This document shows, one piece after another, positions 1 through 10,147 of a stretch of DNA of 64,000 bases. Where the stretch lies: contig JAKJHU010000034.1 in NCBI GenBank assembly GCA_022316685.1, forward strand, positions 62,001 through 126,000. Reading direction: 5' to 3'. The notes under the pieces are model-generated. The model was given only the letters and a program-made list of their open reading frames with translations. It did not search any database and was not told the origin of the DNA. Source of the stretch: Progne subis subis (taxonomy: Eukaryota; Chordata; Aves; Passeriformes; Hirundinidae). Each line of letters opens with the position of its first letter. The stretch's first letter is position 1. The position numbers were made by a program, and so were the translations under genes.

Positions 1-2465
1 GAATTAGAAGGTTTTTTTTTTTAATGTATAAATTATGAATGTACAAATTATGCTATGATTTCTTCTTCCTTCAGTCATGCACACAAGAGCTCTTTTCAGT
101 CACAGAGCAATGATTCACCACTCAAACAGCAGGAGACAGCTGACAACAGGAGATGGCTGACAGAAACTGTAACATTTTTGTCTGCGTGATCTGGTGAAGA
201 AAAATAACAATCTTTTAATTGTTTACTTCAAATAAGCTCTTCATCTCTTGGTCATGACCATTTGTTTAAAACACTGCATTGCCAGAGGAAAAGAAAGATC
301 TGGAGAAGAGGACAACAAATTATACATCCTAATATCTTTCCTGAAGAAATTCTGAAACAACGAAGATGGAGGACATAAAGCTAGGCCTAACTGTGACATT
401 CATGAAAAGCTTAAAGTACTAAAATAGTCAGTGATTTCAATTAATCTGATTTTCTGTGTATCTACCTTTTTAAGAACTTGGAGGTCTTTCAGCACTAAAG
501 ATTTCCGTATGGCAATAGGAATTTTATCCACAGCTCCATTCTTACATTGTCTTAGGATTTACAGTAGATGATACAAAGAATCAGATAATAGCAAACATTT
601 GCTAATAAGGCATCACAAGATGTAACACAATCTTCCTGATATGAGGTTAAGTTTTGTTTTGCTTTAATGGGTTCAGAAGAATCAGAAATGAAAATTCATT
701 TAGATATTATTTTCTCTTATTTTACTTATGGAATTTCAAAAACTTCAAATTTTCAAAAAAAAATTTTTATCTCATCTCTGAGCAGCTATATCACAGGTGA
801 ATAATTTCTTTGCCTGCTGGTGCAACTCTGTCATTAACAATTTGAAAAGTAATGTTGTCTTTCCACTAATGCTCTCAGCATCTCTGTAATGACACTCTGC
901 TATCTTCCTGCAACTTCAGATACGGATAAAAGGATTAATTTTAATTCTGTTATAAAGTAAATTTCCCACCATCATTGTTTAGTTAAATAGTCACCATCGT
1001 TGGTCACAGAGTTTGTTTTTTTTTTTTTTTTTTTTATTTTGCACAAGATATATCTGTTTTAGGACATTATAGAATTAAGAAAAATTACTTAATTACCATA
1101 AAAAATGCAAATAAATTTTCTCAGGTTTGGGCTGCAATGAGTACAGATTTTAGCAGGGGATGGTTTCACAACTGAGTTAAGGTTTCCAATACTATTTATT
1201 ATTCACTGACCAAGCTTTTACTTCATGTAAAGCTCATATTGCAAATAAAACTTATTTTTAGATTAAATTACTACTTTCAGTTAAGAATGAAAATGTAATT
1301 TTTTTTTTTATTTTATTTTATTTTTTTTTTTTTTTTTGCAATTATATTAAAAGCCAAAAAAACTCCAAATATTTTTCTTTTGGAGATACTGATCTTGTCA
1401 CAAAGAAATACTAGTTTAAGAAACATGTCTGTAGAATGCTAATATTGAATGAAAGGTTTCCCTGGTGGTAACACAGTTGGACAAAATCCAATGAATTTTT
1501 AGGCACTATAAAAACTGAACAGTATAAAAATCAGCCAGCTATTTCATGAAATCCTGCTGTCTTTGCAGGTGATAGCAGACCTTCCAAAACACCTAACTGA
1601 ATCTGGACTGAAAATTTAAAATCCATACACATTCAGTAAAATTGGGAAGGCAATCACTACAGAATAAATTGTAGAATAACCAGTCAAAAAAAAAAGAAAA
1701 GAAAAGAAAAACAAAACAAAAAAAAACCAAAAAAACCCAAACAAAAATAAAAAAAACCCACCAAACCCTACTACCTAAACCAAATAAAATAATCTCAAGT
1801 AAAATCAAACCAAACATTCTAAACATTTTCAGAAATGTGTATGAAGTCTAGAATACATATATACTGGACAACTTAGAATACCTAAATTCTATACGTACTA
1901 GGATTAGAGGTTAAATAATAAAGCAAACAAAAACATACACAGCTTATTGTTGCTGTTTAAATTAACTTGGAGTTTTCTTAAAATCAATTAAGCATCTCTG
2001 GATGTGACAGGCAGCTGCTAATTTTCACCAGAATAATTAATGAATTTAGCCATGAAATTCAATACTTTCAGTTACCTGGGTAAAACTCTGAAACTTCTGA
2101 AGTCTACAGCTAACTTAAAAACAATAGTACAGCAAGCCTTTTAGGCAATTAAACCAGTTTTATCCTGGATTTGTACCTCTTGTCTGGATTTTCTGGTGAC
2201 GCCTAGGACAAATTCTTAGGTAGCTTACCCCAGAGTTATGTCCAGTTGTACCAGTCTAGTCTTTCTAGTCTCTGTAAAGATACGACTTCACTCCTCCTCA
2301 CTCCTCTTCCATCAGGAAATCATTGAGGATCTATCTCTGCTACCTGAGCATCTATTTTGTAGGACAAGTAGGGCCTTAATTTTCTCTTGGTCTGAGTAAG
2401 GCATTTGCCCTTTTATCCAAAATAGAAGACCAATGTAGGGGGCAAAGTGCCTCAACAACCTGATG
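1..2465. other. AT-rich host DNA, no gene seen
   Basis: No coding region, RNA gene or clear mobile element was recognised. The stretch is AT-rich with homopolymers: T tracts near 1016-1035 and 1299-1337, and an A/C-rich low-complexity run near 1686-1770. The only open frames come from those tracts. It looks like ordinary avian intergenic or intronic DNA. Confidence 0.6.
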
Positions 2466-3016
2466 GGATGGAAGTTGTCTCAGAAATTTGTAAGTGAAAA
2501 CAAATTGAGGGTTGCAGCTGCAGGAAGCTAGAGGATTAAGCTAGCAGGAATCACAAAGTTTGGTAAAGGCAAATGCAATGTCTTGTGCCTGGAATGGATT
2601 AAGTCCAGTCTTAAATCTTGGGTACCAAGTGAGTAGGAAACAGCTCTGTAGAAAATTACACGAGAGTCATAGCAGTAAACACTTTGGACATGTGTCAGCA
2701 ATGCTGTTTGGCGATGAAGATTAATCATATACTGGACTGGACCAAGAACGCATACAAGGACTGGAAGGAAATGTTTTTCCACCTGTATTCAGTACTCACT
2801 AAGCTGCATCTGGAGAACTCTACCCAGTTTGGGGTACTCAATACAATAAAGACATTGAAAAACTCCACCAGTTCCAGAGGAAAATCCCCAAGATGGGTAG
2901 AGGGCTGAAGGACATAACAAAAACTAATAAGTTGAGGAGATTGGGTTTACTGGATTTGGAAAAGAGAAAATTAAAAGATATTAACATTATTTTCAAAAAC
3001 TTATTTCAATGGGAGC
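2466..3016 (+). mobile_element. CR1 LINE fragment, left part (interrupted)
   Basis: A diverged non-LTR retrotransposon of the avian CR1 type, sense strand. The order of short phrases typical of the CR1 3' portion can be followed: a segment on one-gene-product style coding remnants around 2880-2920, then a decayed stretch to 3010. The copy continues at 7339-7489 and 8016-8152, where the typical CR1 tail is found. It was therefore split by provirus A and by a solo LTR. The left boundary is approximate. No intact reading frame remains. Confidence 0.55.
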
Positions 3017-3308
3017 TGCTGCCTCCGCTGAGGCGTAGCGACCTGGTTCCAGGAACAACATGGCAGCCACACCCAGGCTGCTTGGTCCATCAGCTCACAG
3101 ACACCAATGTGGTGGACAGCAAATGGCAAATTAACTGGTTTCATGGGGTTATAAAGCTTCTGTTTGCTACATCACTTCCATCTGCTTATGTTACAAGCTA
3201 CATGTTGCTTACCTCATCAAGGACACTAAACAACTAAGTGTTGAGGGAGGGGTTCTGTCTACATGCACAACGCGACATCTTCCGACCGCCTGTCCCTAAT
3301 CTCCCACA
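3017..3308 (-). repeat. 3' LTR of provirus A
   Basis: About 292 bp, minus orientation, TGTGGGAG...GGCAGCA. It abuts the polypurine tract on one side and the GGGAGC target duplication on the other. The AATAAA seen in the 5' LTR near 7155-7160 is lost here, around 3126-3135. Confidence 0.9.
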
Positions 3309-3325
3309 TTTTCCCCCCCTCATGA
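3309..3325 (-). promoter_or_regulatory. Polypurine tract of provirus A
   Basis: On the minus strand a purine run (AGGGGGGGAAAA) lies immediately before the LTR start TGTGGG. This is the usual site for priming plus-strand DNA synthesis and it fixes the orientation of the provirus. Confidence 0.85.
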
Positions 3326-3432
3326 TTAAGTAAAAAACTTATAAAAGTATAAATGTTACAAAAATGCAAAAGCTGTTAAAGTTAGTATAATAGGATACAA
3401 AAGTGATATAACATGTTAGTAATAAGTGCACT

Positions 3433-4517
3433 TCACGGTAATTGCAGGCATTTGACAAATAAGATGTCAACTTTCTCTAAACGGCTCTTAACAAATGACA
3501 CTAACTTGTTTAAAATGCAAGGCCCAAAAATCAATATCAAGAGTATCATGGTGAGAGGGCCTATTAAGGTGGAAACAAGGGTGGCTAGCCATGGGGACTG
3601 GTTGAACCATGACTCGAACCATCCTTGTTGGACCTCTCTCTCTCTTTTTCTCTGGGCTAGTCTTTCTCTCAGTTTGGCCATGGAGTCTCGCATGACTCCG
3701 GTATGGTCTGCATAAAAACAGCATTCTTCTCTCAAGGCAGCACACAGGCCTCCTTGCTGCATGAGCAAGAGGTCCAGTCCCCGCCTGTTCTGCAGGACGA
3801 CTTCTGAAAGCGAGGAGATAGATTCCTCCAGAGAGGAGATGGATTTTCCAGTTCTTAACAAGTCCTCGTCAATTGTCATTTGCAGCTGAGAAAGTCCTTG
3901 GTGTTGGGTCACAAGAGCTGAAACACCTGTGGCTGCACCAGTGGCTCCTAAGCCAAGGAGCATTGCAATGGTTATACCTGTTATTACTTCTCTTTTGTGG
4001 AGCTGGATGGTTTCTTCTAAAAAGCGATAAATTTCTTCTTCTTGGTGATACAGGACTCTAGGAACAATCAGAACTTGGACACAAAAGTCAGCAACGTTAT
4101 CGAATTTACCAAGGTACATACAGGGGGTTATTCCAGACTGTTGACAGACCCACATTCCTGGTATGAATGGGACTGCCCACTTATCAGTCTTTTGGCTAGG
4201 TTGGATGAACTCAGCACAGATATTTCCCAAATGCTTTGCTAAGGTTACATTGCCAAAGCACTTGTCTCGGCCTGTGACTTGACTCAGGGTAATTTCCCTC
4301 TGGGGTGTGTCCCACCTACAGTTGTGTGGATTATCTGCTCCAGAATATTTGAAAGGAACATCAAGGGCGACGCCTTCATAAAAGGGAGGTTCTGCGTTAT
4401 AACATAACCAGCATGATTTTGTAAAGTTTGGATTGGATTGGTTCAACGACAAAAAGGTAGCATTTAACACACTAAGAAACAGATTGTAAGGAGCTGACTT
4501 AGGTTTTTGGTAAATAG
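3433..4517 (-). pseudogene. env 3' part of provirus A (SU C-terminal half plus TM), gamma type
   Basis: Open for about 345 codons or more, but with no start codon; the SU N-terminal half and signal peptide are lost at the gag/env junction near 4520. The SU remnant has a CWLC motif (about 4402-4413), the CXXC isomerase motif of gamma-type envelopes. TM has a hydrophobic fusion-peptide-like segment (GITIAMLLGLGATG), a heptad-like region, the motif QNRRGLDLLLMQQGG and CX6CC (C-AALREE-CC, about 3720-3744), then a membrane anchor about 60 codons from the end and a short tail. CXXC plus CX6CC means covalent SU-TM association in this family. The furin site before the fusion peptide is not clear. Sequence shows the motifs; membrane-fusion function is family knowledge; this copy cannot make a full envelope. 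Confidence 0.85.
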
Positions 4518-5198
4518 CTAAAGGGTTAGTTTAGGTAGTTGTCATGACCTCGTGGGCCCGTAGGCCCTCAGCTTGCGCATGGGGGGTGATCATGATTGGG
4601 TCTGTGCCCATGAGCCACTGCAGGCTGGAGCTGTGTAGCGGATGATCTGCACCAGTGACCAGAGCTAGTTGCTTTGCACAATTGTCCTCCCACTCTTGTT
4701 TAAAAACTATCATCCCTGCCCCATCAAAAATCAGTCTGCAAGCTTGCTTTATGTCAAATGGGAGCATGTCATCCCCTCCAAAAACACTATCAATGAGAGT
4801 GGAAACCATTGCTGAATTGATCCCTCTGTCAGTGATTGCTTTAACAATGGCTTGTACATCTTTAGGATTTACTGTTGAGTACGTTCTCTGGTTCCACCTT
4901 GCCCCCCCACTCGGACTGGAAAAGCCAGTGTGGCTGATGGACCCCAATTGGCCCATACCATTTTTATCTTCCTCCAGTCTGTGAGAGGAGTTCTTTTTCT
5001 GACTTCCCCTCAACCCAAGTAGAGACATTGTTATTACTGATTTTATATACTGTTACTTCTTCTTTGTCAGAGCCGGAGCCAGAGTCAGCTGCAGAGGACC
5101 GGCTGTCCCAGTCATCTGAGCTAGAGTCTGATTCAGAGCCGGAAGTTGACTGACTGGCTGCTTCTGGGCTCCGGAGCCTTTTGGTCGGGCTCTGACCC

Positions 5199-5361
5199 CG
5201 CCCCTTTCCCTCAGGGCTGGGCCACTCCTTCCCTCTGGGCCCCCGCCCCTTTCCCTCAGGGCTGGGCCGTCCCTTCCCTCTGGGCCCCCGCCCCTTTCCC
5301 TCAGGGATGGGCCACTCCTTCCCTCTGGGCCTCCGCCCCTTTCTCTCAGAGCTGGGCCGCT
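5199..5361 (-). repeat. 45-bp tandem repeat in gag linker of provirus A
   Basis: About 3.6 copies of a 45-bp GC-rich unit (containing GCCCCTTTCCCTCAGGG on the plus strand). The unit length is a multiple of three, so copy number can change without shifting frame. The repeats lie between the PPPY region and capsid of gag. Confidence 0.8.
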
Positions 5362-6102
5362 CCTTTTCTTTCCCCCTTTAAACTGCGTTCCTTAAAAGAA
5401 TGTGCTTTTTGGCAAGTGTTCTGATTAGCTTTAATTCCCCCTTTGAGTTTTCCCCCCCTTCCCCTGCTCGCGCGCGTCCGCATTATCAAATAAACTTGCT
5501 TTGTTTTCACTGGCAATGGGCACGCTATCTAAAAGACCTTCTTTGTTTTCTGCATCCCTGTTATCTAACAAACATTCCAGTCCAACTGCATTCCTGTCCT
5601 CCCCCGGGGATTCAGCGCAATATTGTGCTGCATAAGGTGGGGGTCCCTCTTCAGCTTTTTCTAACAGTAATTCAGCAGCAGAATTTTTGGCAGCATTTCT
5701 GGCTTCCTCAGCTAAACCATCCCAAAATGATTGTGCCTGTCTTTTTCCCTCAGCAGGTGACCCTGGGCTTGAAGGCTTTGAAGAAAGCCTTTGCTCCTGC
5801 AAGTCTCTGCACTCGGCAGAATTAACCTTATCAACAGCCTGAACGCTGTCGCTGACCCTCAGATCACATTTTTTTACCCTCCGACAATCCTCTATAAAAG
5901 TTTCCTCTGTTAAAGTTTGTGTCGCAGCCCCCACCCCCAACTGTGGAGTAAATCTTAAACAATTTTGGGCAGCTTTCCAGGTTTCTTGCTCTTGCAGAGC
6001 TTTTTGCAAAGCCTGCACAACCTTTCCCCATGATTTAAGATTTTTCCCTGAGCCAGAAGACATTGTGTCTTCGGCAAGAGCTTTCATACATTGACCCCAT
6101 AT

Positions 6103-6781
6103 TGACTTATTAAAGAAATATGGGTATTGATCTAGTATCGATACCCAACTGTGACGGACAAAAACTCTCTAACAGTTTTAAGTTAGAAAGTGTATATTTA
6201 TTACGGCCGGGCAGCACCCGGGATATTTCCCTAATTCGCACTGCGAATTTCACAGGTAATTACAAAGCCTTTTATTTACAAAAGTGTTGAATATCCAAAA
6301 TACAAATGCATATTCATACCCCTGTCACCTCCCATTCCTCGCTTCGTATGCTAATTGGCAAAAAGGCTATTAAGCATGCGTACTTTGTTTCTTAAAATGA
6401 GTCGGGGGTCTATTCTGGGGAGGTGTCACCCAAAATGAGGAAGTAAGATGAGTCTTCCTCATCCTGACCTTTCTACCTTTTCAATGCATTCATGACAAAT
6501 GGATCCTTGGTAGAACTTACAGTTTCCTGTGTTCAATGGGTCCTTTAAGCAGGAAATCTGCAGCTATCTTATGTCCTATTTACCACATTTTGTTTTTCAT
6601 TACAAGCACAACTACATAAACATAAACCTGACAAGAAATGAGTTACAAGATCCGGGGTAGCTTATCTAAGATCCGGCTTCTGTTAACTGCTAACAAAGAT
6701 TACCTATCTACTTCAGCTAATTCAGCAACTTATTATCTTAACTTTCCTAAAAATCCTTAGTTCCTCAAAATTAACATCTCA
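6103..6781 (-). mobile_element. Solo LTR inserted in gag of provirus A
   Basis: A 679-bp block starting TG and ending CA, flanked by the 4-bp duplication ATAT (6099-6102 and 6782-6785). Gag frame matches on both sides, so this is a clean insertion. The minus orientation is suggested by AATAAA followed by about 80-100 bp to the end (near 6200 on the minus strand). A 4-bp duplication is typical of gamma-like (class I) elements, but the family is not identified. Confidence 0.75.
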
Positions 6782-7023
6782 ATATATCTGGGTGGAGAAT
6801 ATCCACCGGCCAATCAATGACCCCAAGTTGCAAAAGCCTCGTCACTGCAAGGGTAAAATCTTTTGCTTTACAATCAATTCCCCACTGTTTATGAATCTGA
6901 GATACGACCTTCATGAGAGCTTCCATCCTCCTCGTGGGTCCTGGGGCGTCCCCCTCGCCGACCTGGCCCTGCCGCTCGGCCGTCGTTCACCCGTCCAGGT
7001 GACTCCTGTTCTCCCAGGCGATG

Positions 7024-7042
7024 TCCCGGGGTTTTGGCACCA
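7024..7042 (-). promoter_or_regulatory. Primer binding site of provirus A (tRNA-Phe-like)
   Basis: Minus strand TGGTGCCAAAACCCCGGGA lies 2 nt after the end of the 5' LTR. It resembles the complement of the 3' end of tRNA-Phe, with a small mismatch and an extra C. It primes minus-strand DNA synthesis. Confidence 0.7.
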
Positions 7043-7044
7043 CT

Positions 7045-7338
7045 TGCTGCCTCCGCTGAGGCGTAGCGACCTGGTTCCAGGAACAACACGGCAGCCACAC
7101 CCAGGCTGCTTGGTCCATCAGCTCACAGACACCAATGTGGTGGACAGCAAATGGCGTTTATTAACTGATTACATGGGGTTATAAAACTTCTCTTTGCTAC
7201 ATCACTTCCGTCTGCTTATGCTACAAGCTACGTGTTGCTTACCTTATCAAGGACACTAAACAACTAAGTGTTGAGGGAGGGGTTCTGTCTACCCGTACAA
7301 CGCGATATCTTCCGATCGCCTGTCCCTAATCTCCCACA
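7045..7338 (-). repeat. 5' LTR of provirus A
   Basis: 294 bp, minus orientation, same ends as the 3017-3308 copy. It keeps AATAAA on the minus strand (plus-strand TTTATT near 7155-7160) and is followed by the GGGAGC duplication. Confidence 0.9.
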
Positions 7339-7489
7339 GGGAGCTGTGAAGAGGCAGAGACAGACTACTTGGAGACACTCAGCAGAAAGACAAGAGACTT
7401 CAAGTGAAGTTCATATTCAATAGAAGGGGAAAAAAAATCACTAGAAAGAGGTTTAGACCTTTGACAGCAGAGGTTGTGGAATCCCCATC
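7339..7489 (+). mobile_element. CR1 LINE fragment, middle part
   Basis: Continues the CR1 copy broken by provirus A. It contains decayed CR1 text up to the phrase before CCCATC at 7484-7489, where a solo LTR interrupts it. Confidence 0.6.
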
Positions 7490-8015
7490 TGTGGAGGTGG
7501 ATGAGCGTCCCAGGCCCTTGCCCTGGAGGGATGTCCCTTGAATGGAATATGATAAGCTCATCTCCACCCCTCCCTGGGAGAGAGGACCTAGATGAAGCAG
7601 TTCTCTCTCAGGTCAGAACAAGGCACTGCTTTGACATACCTTCCCAAACCCATTGGTTCTTCCCCTTTGGTACAACCCCTGCTTTCCCTCATAAATACCC
7701 CGGAGTTTACCCTGCTCAGCAGAGAGCTGCCGGCCCTGGCCACCCCTTCACAGGATAATAAAAGCTATCCTGTGGAACTGCTACACGGTGCTTCTGTCTC
7801 TCTGTCCCTAAGTCGGCCTGGGATAACCTCGCAAGGCAGAGCTGAAATCACTGCAAAGAGCTGAACCACTTGCAGCCCCTGGCTGCGCCTTGCTGAGGCT
7901 GTCCGGTGGCCGGAGTTTGCCTGAGACCCCCGGAAAGGCTGTCTCTAGCGAGACCTTCCTCTCTGGAAAGATAGCAGCTATCCAGGTCAGAGTACAAACT
8001 CTACGGCCGTTCACA
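7490..8015 (+). mobile_element. Solo LTR in CR1
   Basis: A 526-bp LTR, TGTGGAGG...GTTCACA, flanked by the 6-bp duplication CCCATC (7484-7489 and 8016-8021). The plus orientation is supported by a TATA-like ATAAATAC near 7691 and AATAAA at about 7756-7761. There is no internal region, so it is a recombined solo LTR. The CR1 sequence resumes exactly after the duplication. Confidence 0.85.
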
Positions 8016-8152
8016 CCCATCCCTGGAAACATTCAAAACTCAACAAGGCACTGAGCAAGCCACTCTGACTCTAAGATGTGGTCTCATTTTGGGCAGGGAA
8101 CTGGACCAAATGATCTCCATAAATCCTCTACAATCCAGATTGTGCTGTTCTA
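8016..8152 (+). mobile_element. CR1 LINE 3' end
   Basis: The typical CR1 tail (CCCTGGAAACATTC, then CTGGACCAAATGATCTCC, then TTCTATG) ends where the next LTR begins. This confirms the identity of the split CR1 at 2466-3016 and 7339-7489. Confidence 0.75.
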
Positions 8153-8434
8153 TGGAGTCCTGCTTTGAGGAGGCTGAAATCTGATCTCCCCCTTTTGAAT
8201 CTCATCTCCCCCCTTTGACCTAAACCTAAGACTCCTCCCCTAGAATACCTGATAAAACCCACAACCCTACCCCTGCTCACCCTCTTCGTCTTCAGTCCTC
8301 TTTGCTCTCACTCCCTCCCCGACCAGGGGTAAGGGGGAATAAATGGATTCTCATGCTTACAACAAAGCCTTTTCTTGTCTGTTTCCTGGCCGGTGGTTGT
8401 AACCTCCCTGGACATGATGGTCACTGCTGCCTCA
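8153..8434 (+). repeat. 5' LTR of element B
   Basis: About 282 bp. Compared with the right copy it has a short internal duplication near 8188-8218 (a repeated ATCTCCCCC-type phrase). AATAAA lies near 8338. Confidence 0.65.
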
Positions 8435-9241
8435 TAATGCAACAAATGGAGGATGAATGGTGGGCAACCAGCGAGGATGACAAGACCGGCACCCTGTAAG
8501 CCACCTCTGCGAGACCCCCATAAAAACATGGGGGTAAAAAGCTTACGGGGGAGGGAAACTCCCAAGAAGGAGACCAGTTCGCTGGGACCGAGCGTTGGAC
8601 TAACATCTACCTTCAGAGGTATTTTCATTCTTCAAGGGAAAGAGTTTTTAAAAGCTACAAGCAGCTAGTCTGCCTGCAAAAAGGACCATGCTGGGGACTC
8701 TTACCAACTCTCCCGACATGTTTGCTGCAACTTATGGATGATAAAGCCCTAGTGGCTACCTGTGGATGATTATGGATGATTTGAATGCAGATTGTCAGAG
8801 CCGTAGACTCTCCCTCCTATGAACCTCCATGTTTCTCTGTTTCTGTAAACTGCCTGTATCTTTCCTTACCCTTTGTTCCTAAGAGTGTAGCAATGAGTGA
8901 AAACTGCCAGGATGGGACGGAGTTGCTACCATCTCTCTGTAACTCTATGCCCCTCTCCACCCCTATCCCCCTTTCTCTGAAGGCAGGACAAGGTCAGAAA
9001 CTGTCCAGAAGTGACGCAGGTGCACTACTGTCCTCCCACAGTCCTGCGTCCTCCTTCACGCTGTCTTTCCCATATCCCCCATTACCAGCCCGGGAAGGCA
9101 GTGGCCACGCCGTCCTGGGAGCTCCTTCTAAAAAAATGGCACTTACCACGTGGTTTTGAGATCCCCTCTTTCCCGCCGGAGTCCTTCTTTTCCGGTCCCT
9201 TGCCTGCCCTTCCCCCTGCCTACCTACCCTCACCTCCTGCC

Positions 9242-9428
9242 GTGCCCTGCAGCTGCCCTGCCCCAGGTCTGCAAAGCAGGGAAGGTGAAGTGGGGCTGGC
9301 CAGGGAGAGTGCCAGGCCCTGCTGTGCCCTGCAGCTGCCCCACCCCAGGTCCGCACAACATGGGAGGTGCAGTGGGGCTGACCAGAGAGTGCCAGGCCCT
9401 ACTGTCCCCTGCAGCCGGCCCGGCAGAG
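9242..9428 (+). repeat. About 80-bp tandem repeat in element B
   Basis: Two full copies and one partial copy of a GC-rich unit starting GTGCCCTGCAGCTGCCC and ending GTGCCAGGCCCT. Short ORFs over this stretch are products of the repeat. Confidence 0.75.
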
Positions 9429-9884
9429 GCAGCATAGCAAACTGTGCAGCCCCAAGAGAAGGCCGGACGCTACCATGTGCTGCTGACAGTTCTCGCTGCC
9501 GCTTTCACCGTTCCTCGCTTCACAGTCATCATCACCTACAATAATAACACCCACTACACCAGTACCAAAGCCGAGACTGAACAGTAAGAACTGCGCCCTT
9601 CTCAAAGAAGAGATGAAAGAACTGCACCCTTTCTGGTAGGAAGAGCAAAAGCCAATGGAGATTGAACTATTAACTAATTAAGTGAAAATGCATTCATTTA
9701 ATTCAGTATCATCAATTCTGTTACTTTATTCTCTGTAATTAAGTCTCAAATGCTTTTCTGTTACTTGTTAATTTAGCTTAATAATATTCATTTTAACTTT
9801 GGAAACCAATAAGTCATATTCCCGAGAATCCCCTTATTATAAGTTATTCAACGCACCTTTTAACCAATTTATAAAGGGAAGGGT

Positions 9885-10147
9885 TGTGGAGTCCTGCTTT
9901 GAGGAGGCTGAAATCTGATCACCCCCCGCTTTGACCTAAACCTAAGACTCCTCCCCTAGAATACCTGATAAAACCCATGACCCTGCCCCTGCTCGCCCTC
10001 TTCGTCTTCACCCCTCCACTCTCATTCCCTCCTCGGCCCGAGGTAGGGGGGAATAAATGGATTCTCGTGCTGACAACAAAGCTTTTCTTGTCTGTTTCCC
10101 TGCTGGTGGTTGTAACCTCCCTGGACACGATGGTCACTGTTGTCTCA
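9885..10147 (+). repeat. 3' LTR of element B
   Basis: 263 bp, TGTGGAGTCC...GTCTCA, highly similar to 8153-8434 with the small internal duplication absent. Confidence 0.65.

Larger units (their letters stand above)
4531..6926 (-). pseudogene. gag of provirus A (MA, PPPY region, start of CA), interrupted
   Basis: The start ATG is at 6926. A matrix-like domain runs to about 5900, with its frame cut by a 679-bp solo LTR plus a 4-bp duplication at 6099-6785. The frame on both sides of that insertion agrees (839 nt apart, 683 nt inserted). A PPPY late-domain motif follows near 5630. Next come a tandem-repeat linker (5199-5361), a Ser/Asp/Glu-rich stretch (5050-5150), and the N-terminal half of a capsid of the alpha/beta type (4531-5028). 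The major homology region and nucleocapsid are missing because the copy was deleted into env. At least one frameshift lies between 5431 and 5050. Late-domain and assembly roles are family knowledge. Confidence 0.8.
3017..7338 (-). mobile_element. Provirus A: alpha/beta-like gag with gamma-type env, pol deleted
   Basis: Two LTRs (3017-3308 and 7045-7338) begin and end with TG...CA on the minus strand and are flanked by a perfect 6-bp target duplication GGGAGC (3011-3016 and 7339-7344). Internal order on the minus strand: primer site, gag, env remnant, polypurine tract. Protease, reverse transcriptase and integrase are absent; gag capsid is followed almost directly by env near 4520. The LTRs differ at roughly a dozen positions by eye over about 292 bp, so this is an older insertion. 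It lies inside a CR1 copy and carries a solo LTR inside gag (6103-6781). A 6-bp duplication fits alpha- and betaretroviruses. Confidence 0.9.
8153..10147 (+). mobile_element. Element B: 2-kb LTR pair without recognisable genes
   Basis: Two similar LTR-like segments (8153-8434 and 9885-10147) flank 1.45 kb of internal DNA. A purine run (AAAGGGAAGGG) precedes the right LTR, as expected for a polypurine tract. Both copies contain AATAAA after GGTAAGGGGG or GGTAGGGGGG. The internal part shows no Gag, Pol or Env similarity, has a GC-rich tandem repeat (9242-9428) and ends in AT-rich DNA. No primer site or target duplication was found. It is most likely a non-autonomous or heavily deleted LTR element; an assembly of two solo LTRs around host DNA is less likely. 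Confidence 0.6.

Noticed and set aside
1593..1826. 77-codon minus ORF, Phe/Val/Trp rich
   Set aside because: Comes from the A/C-rich low-complexity tract; no promoter, no domain and no conservation evidence.
5146..5424. Plus-strand ORF with repeated PFPQGWA units
   Set aside because: Antisense product of the 45-bp tandem repeat in gag of provirus A.
9242..9428. Regular repeats resembling a CRISPR array
   Set aside because: Units are about 80 bp, tandem without unique spacers, in a bird LTR element; no cas genes.
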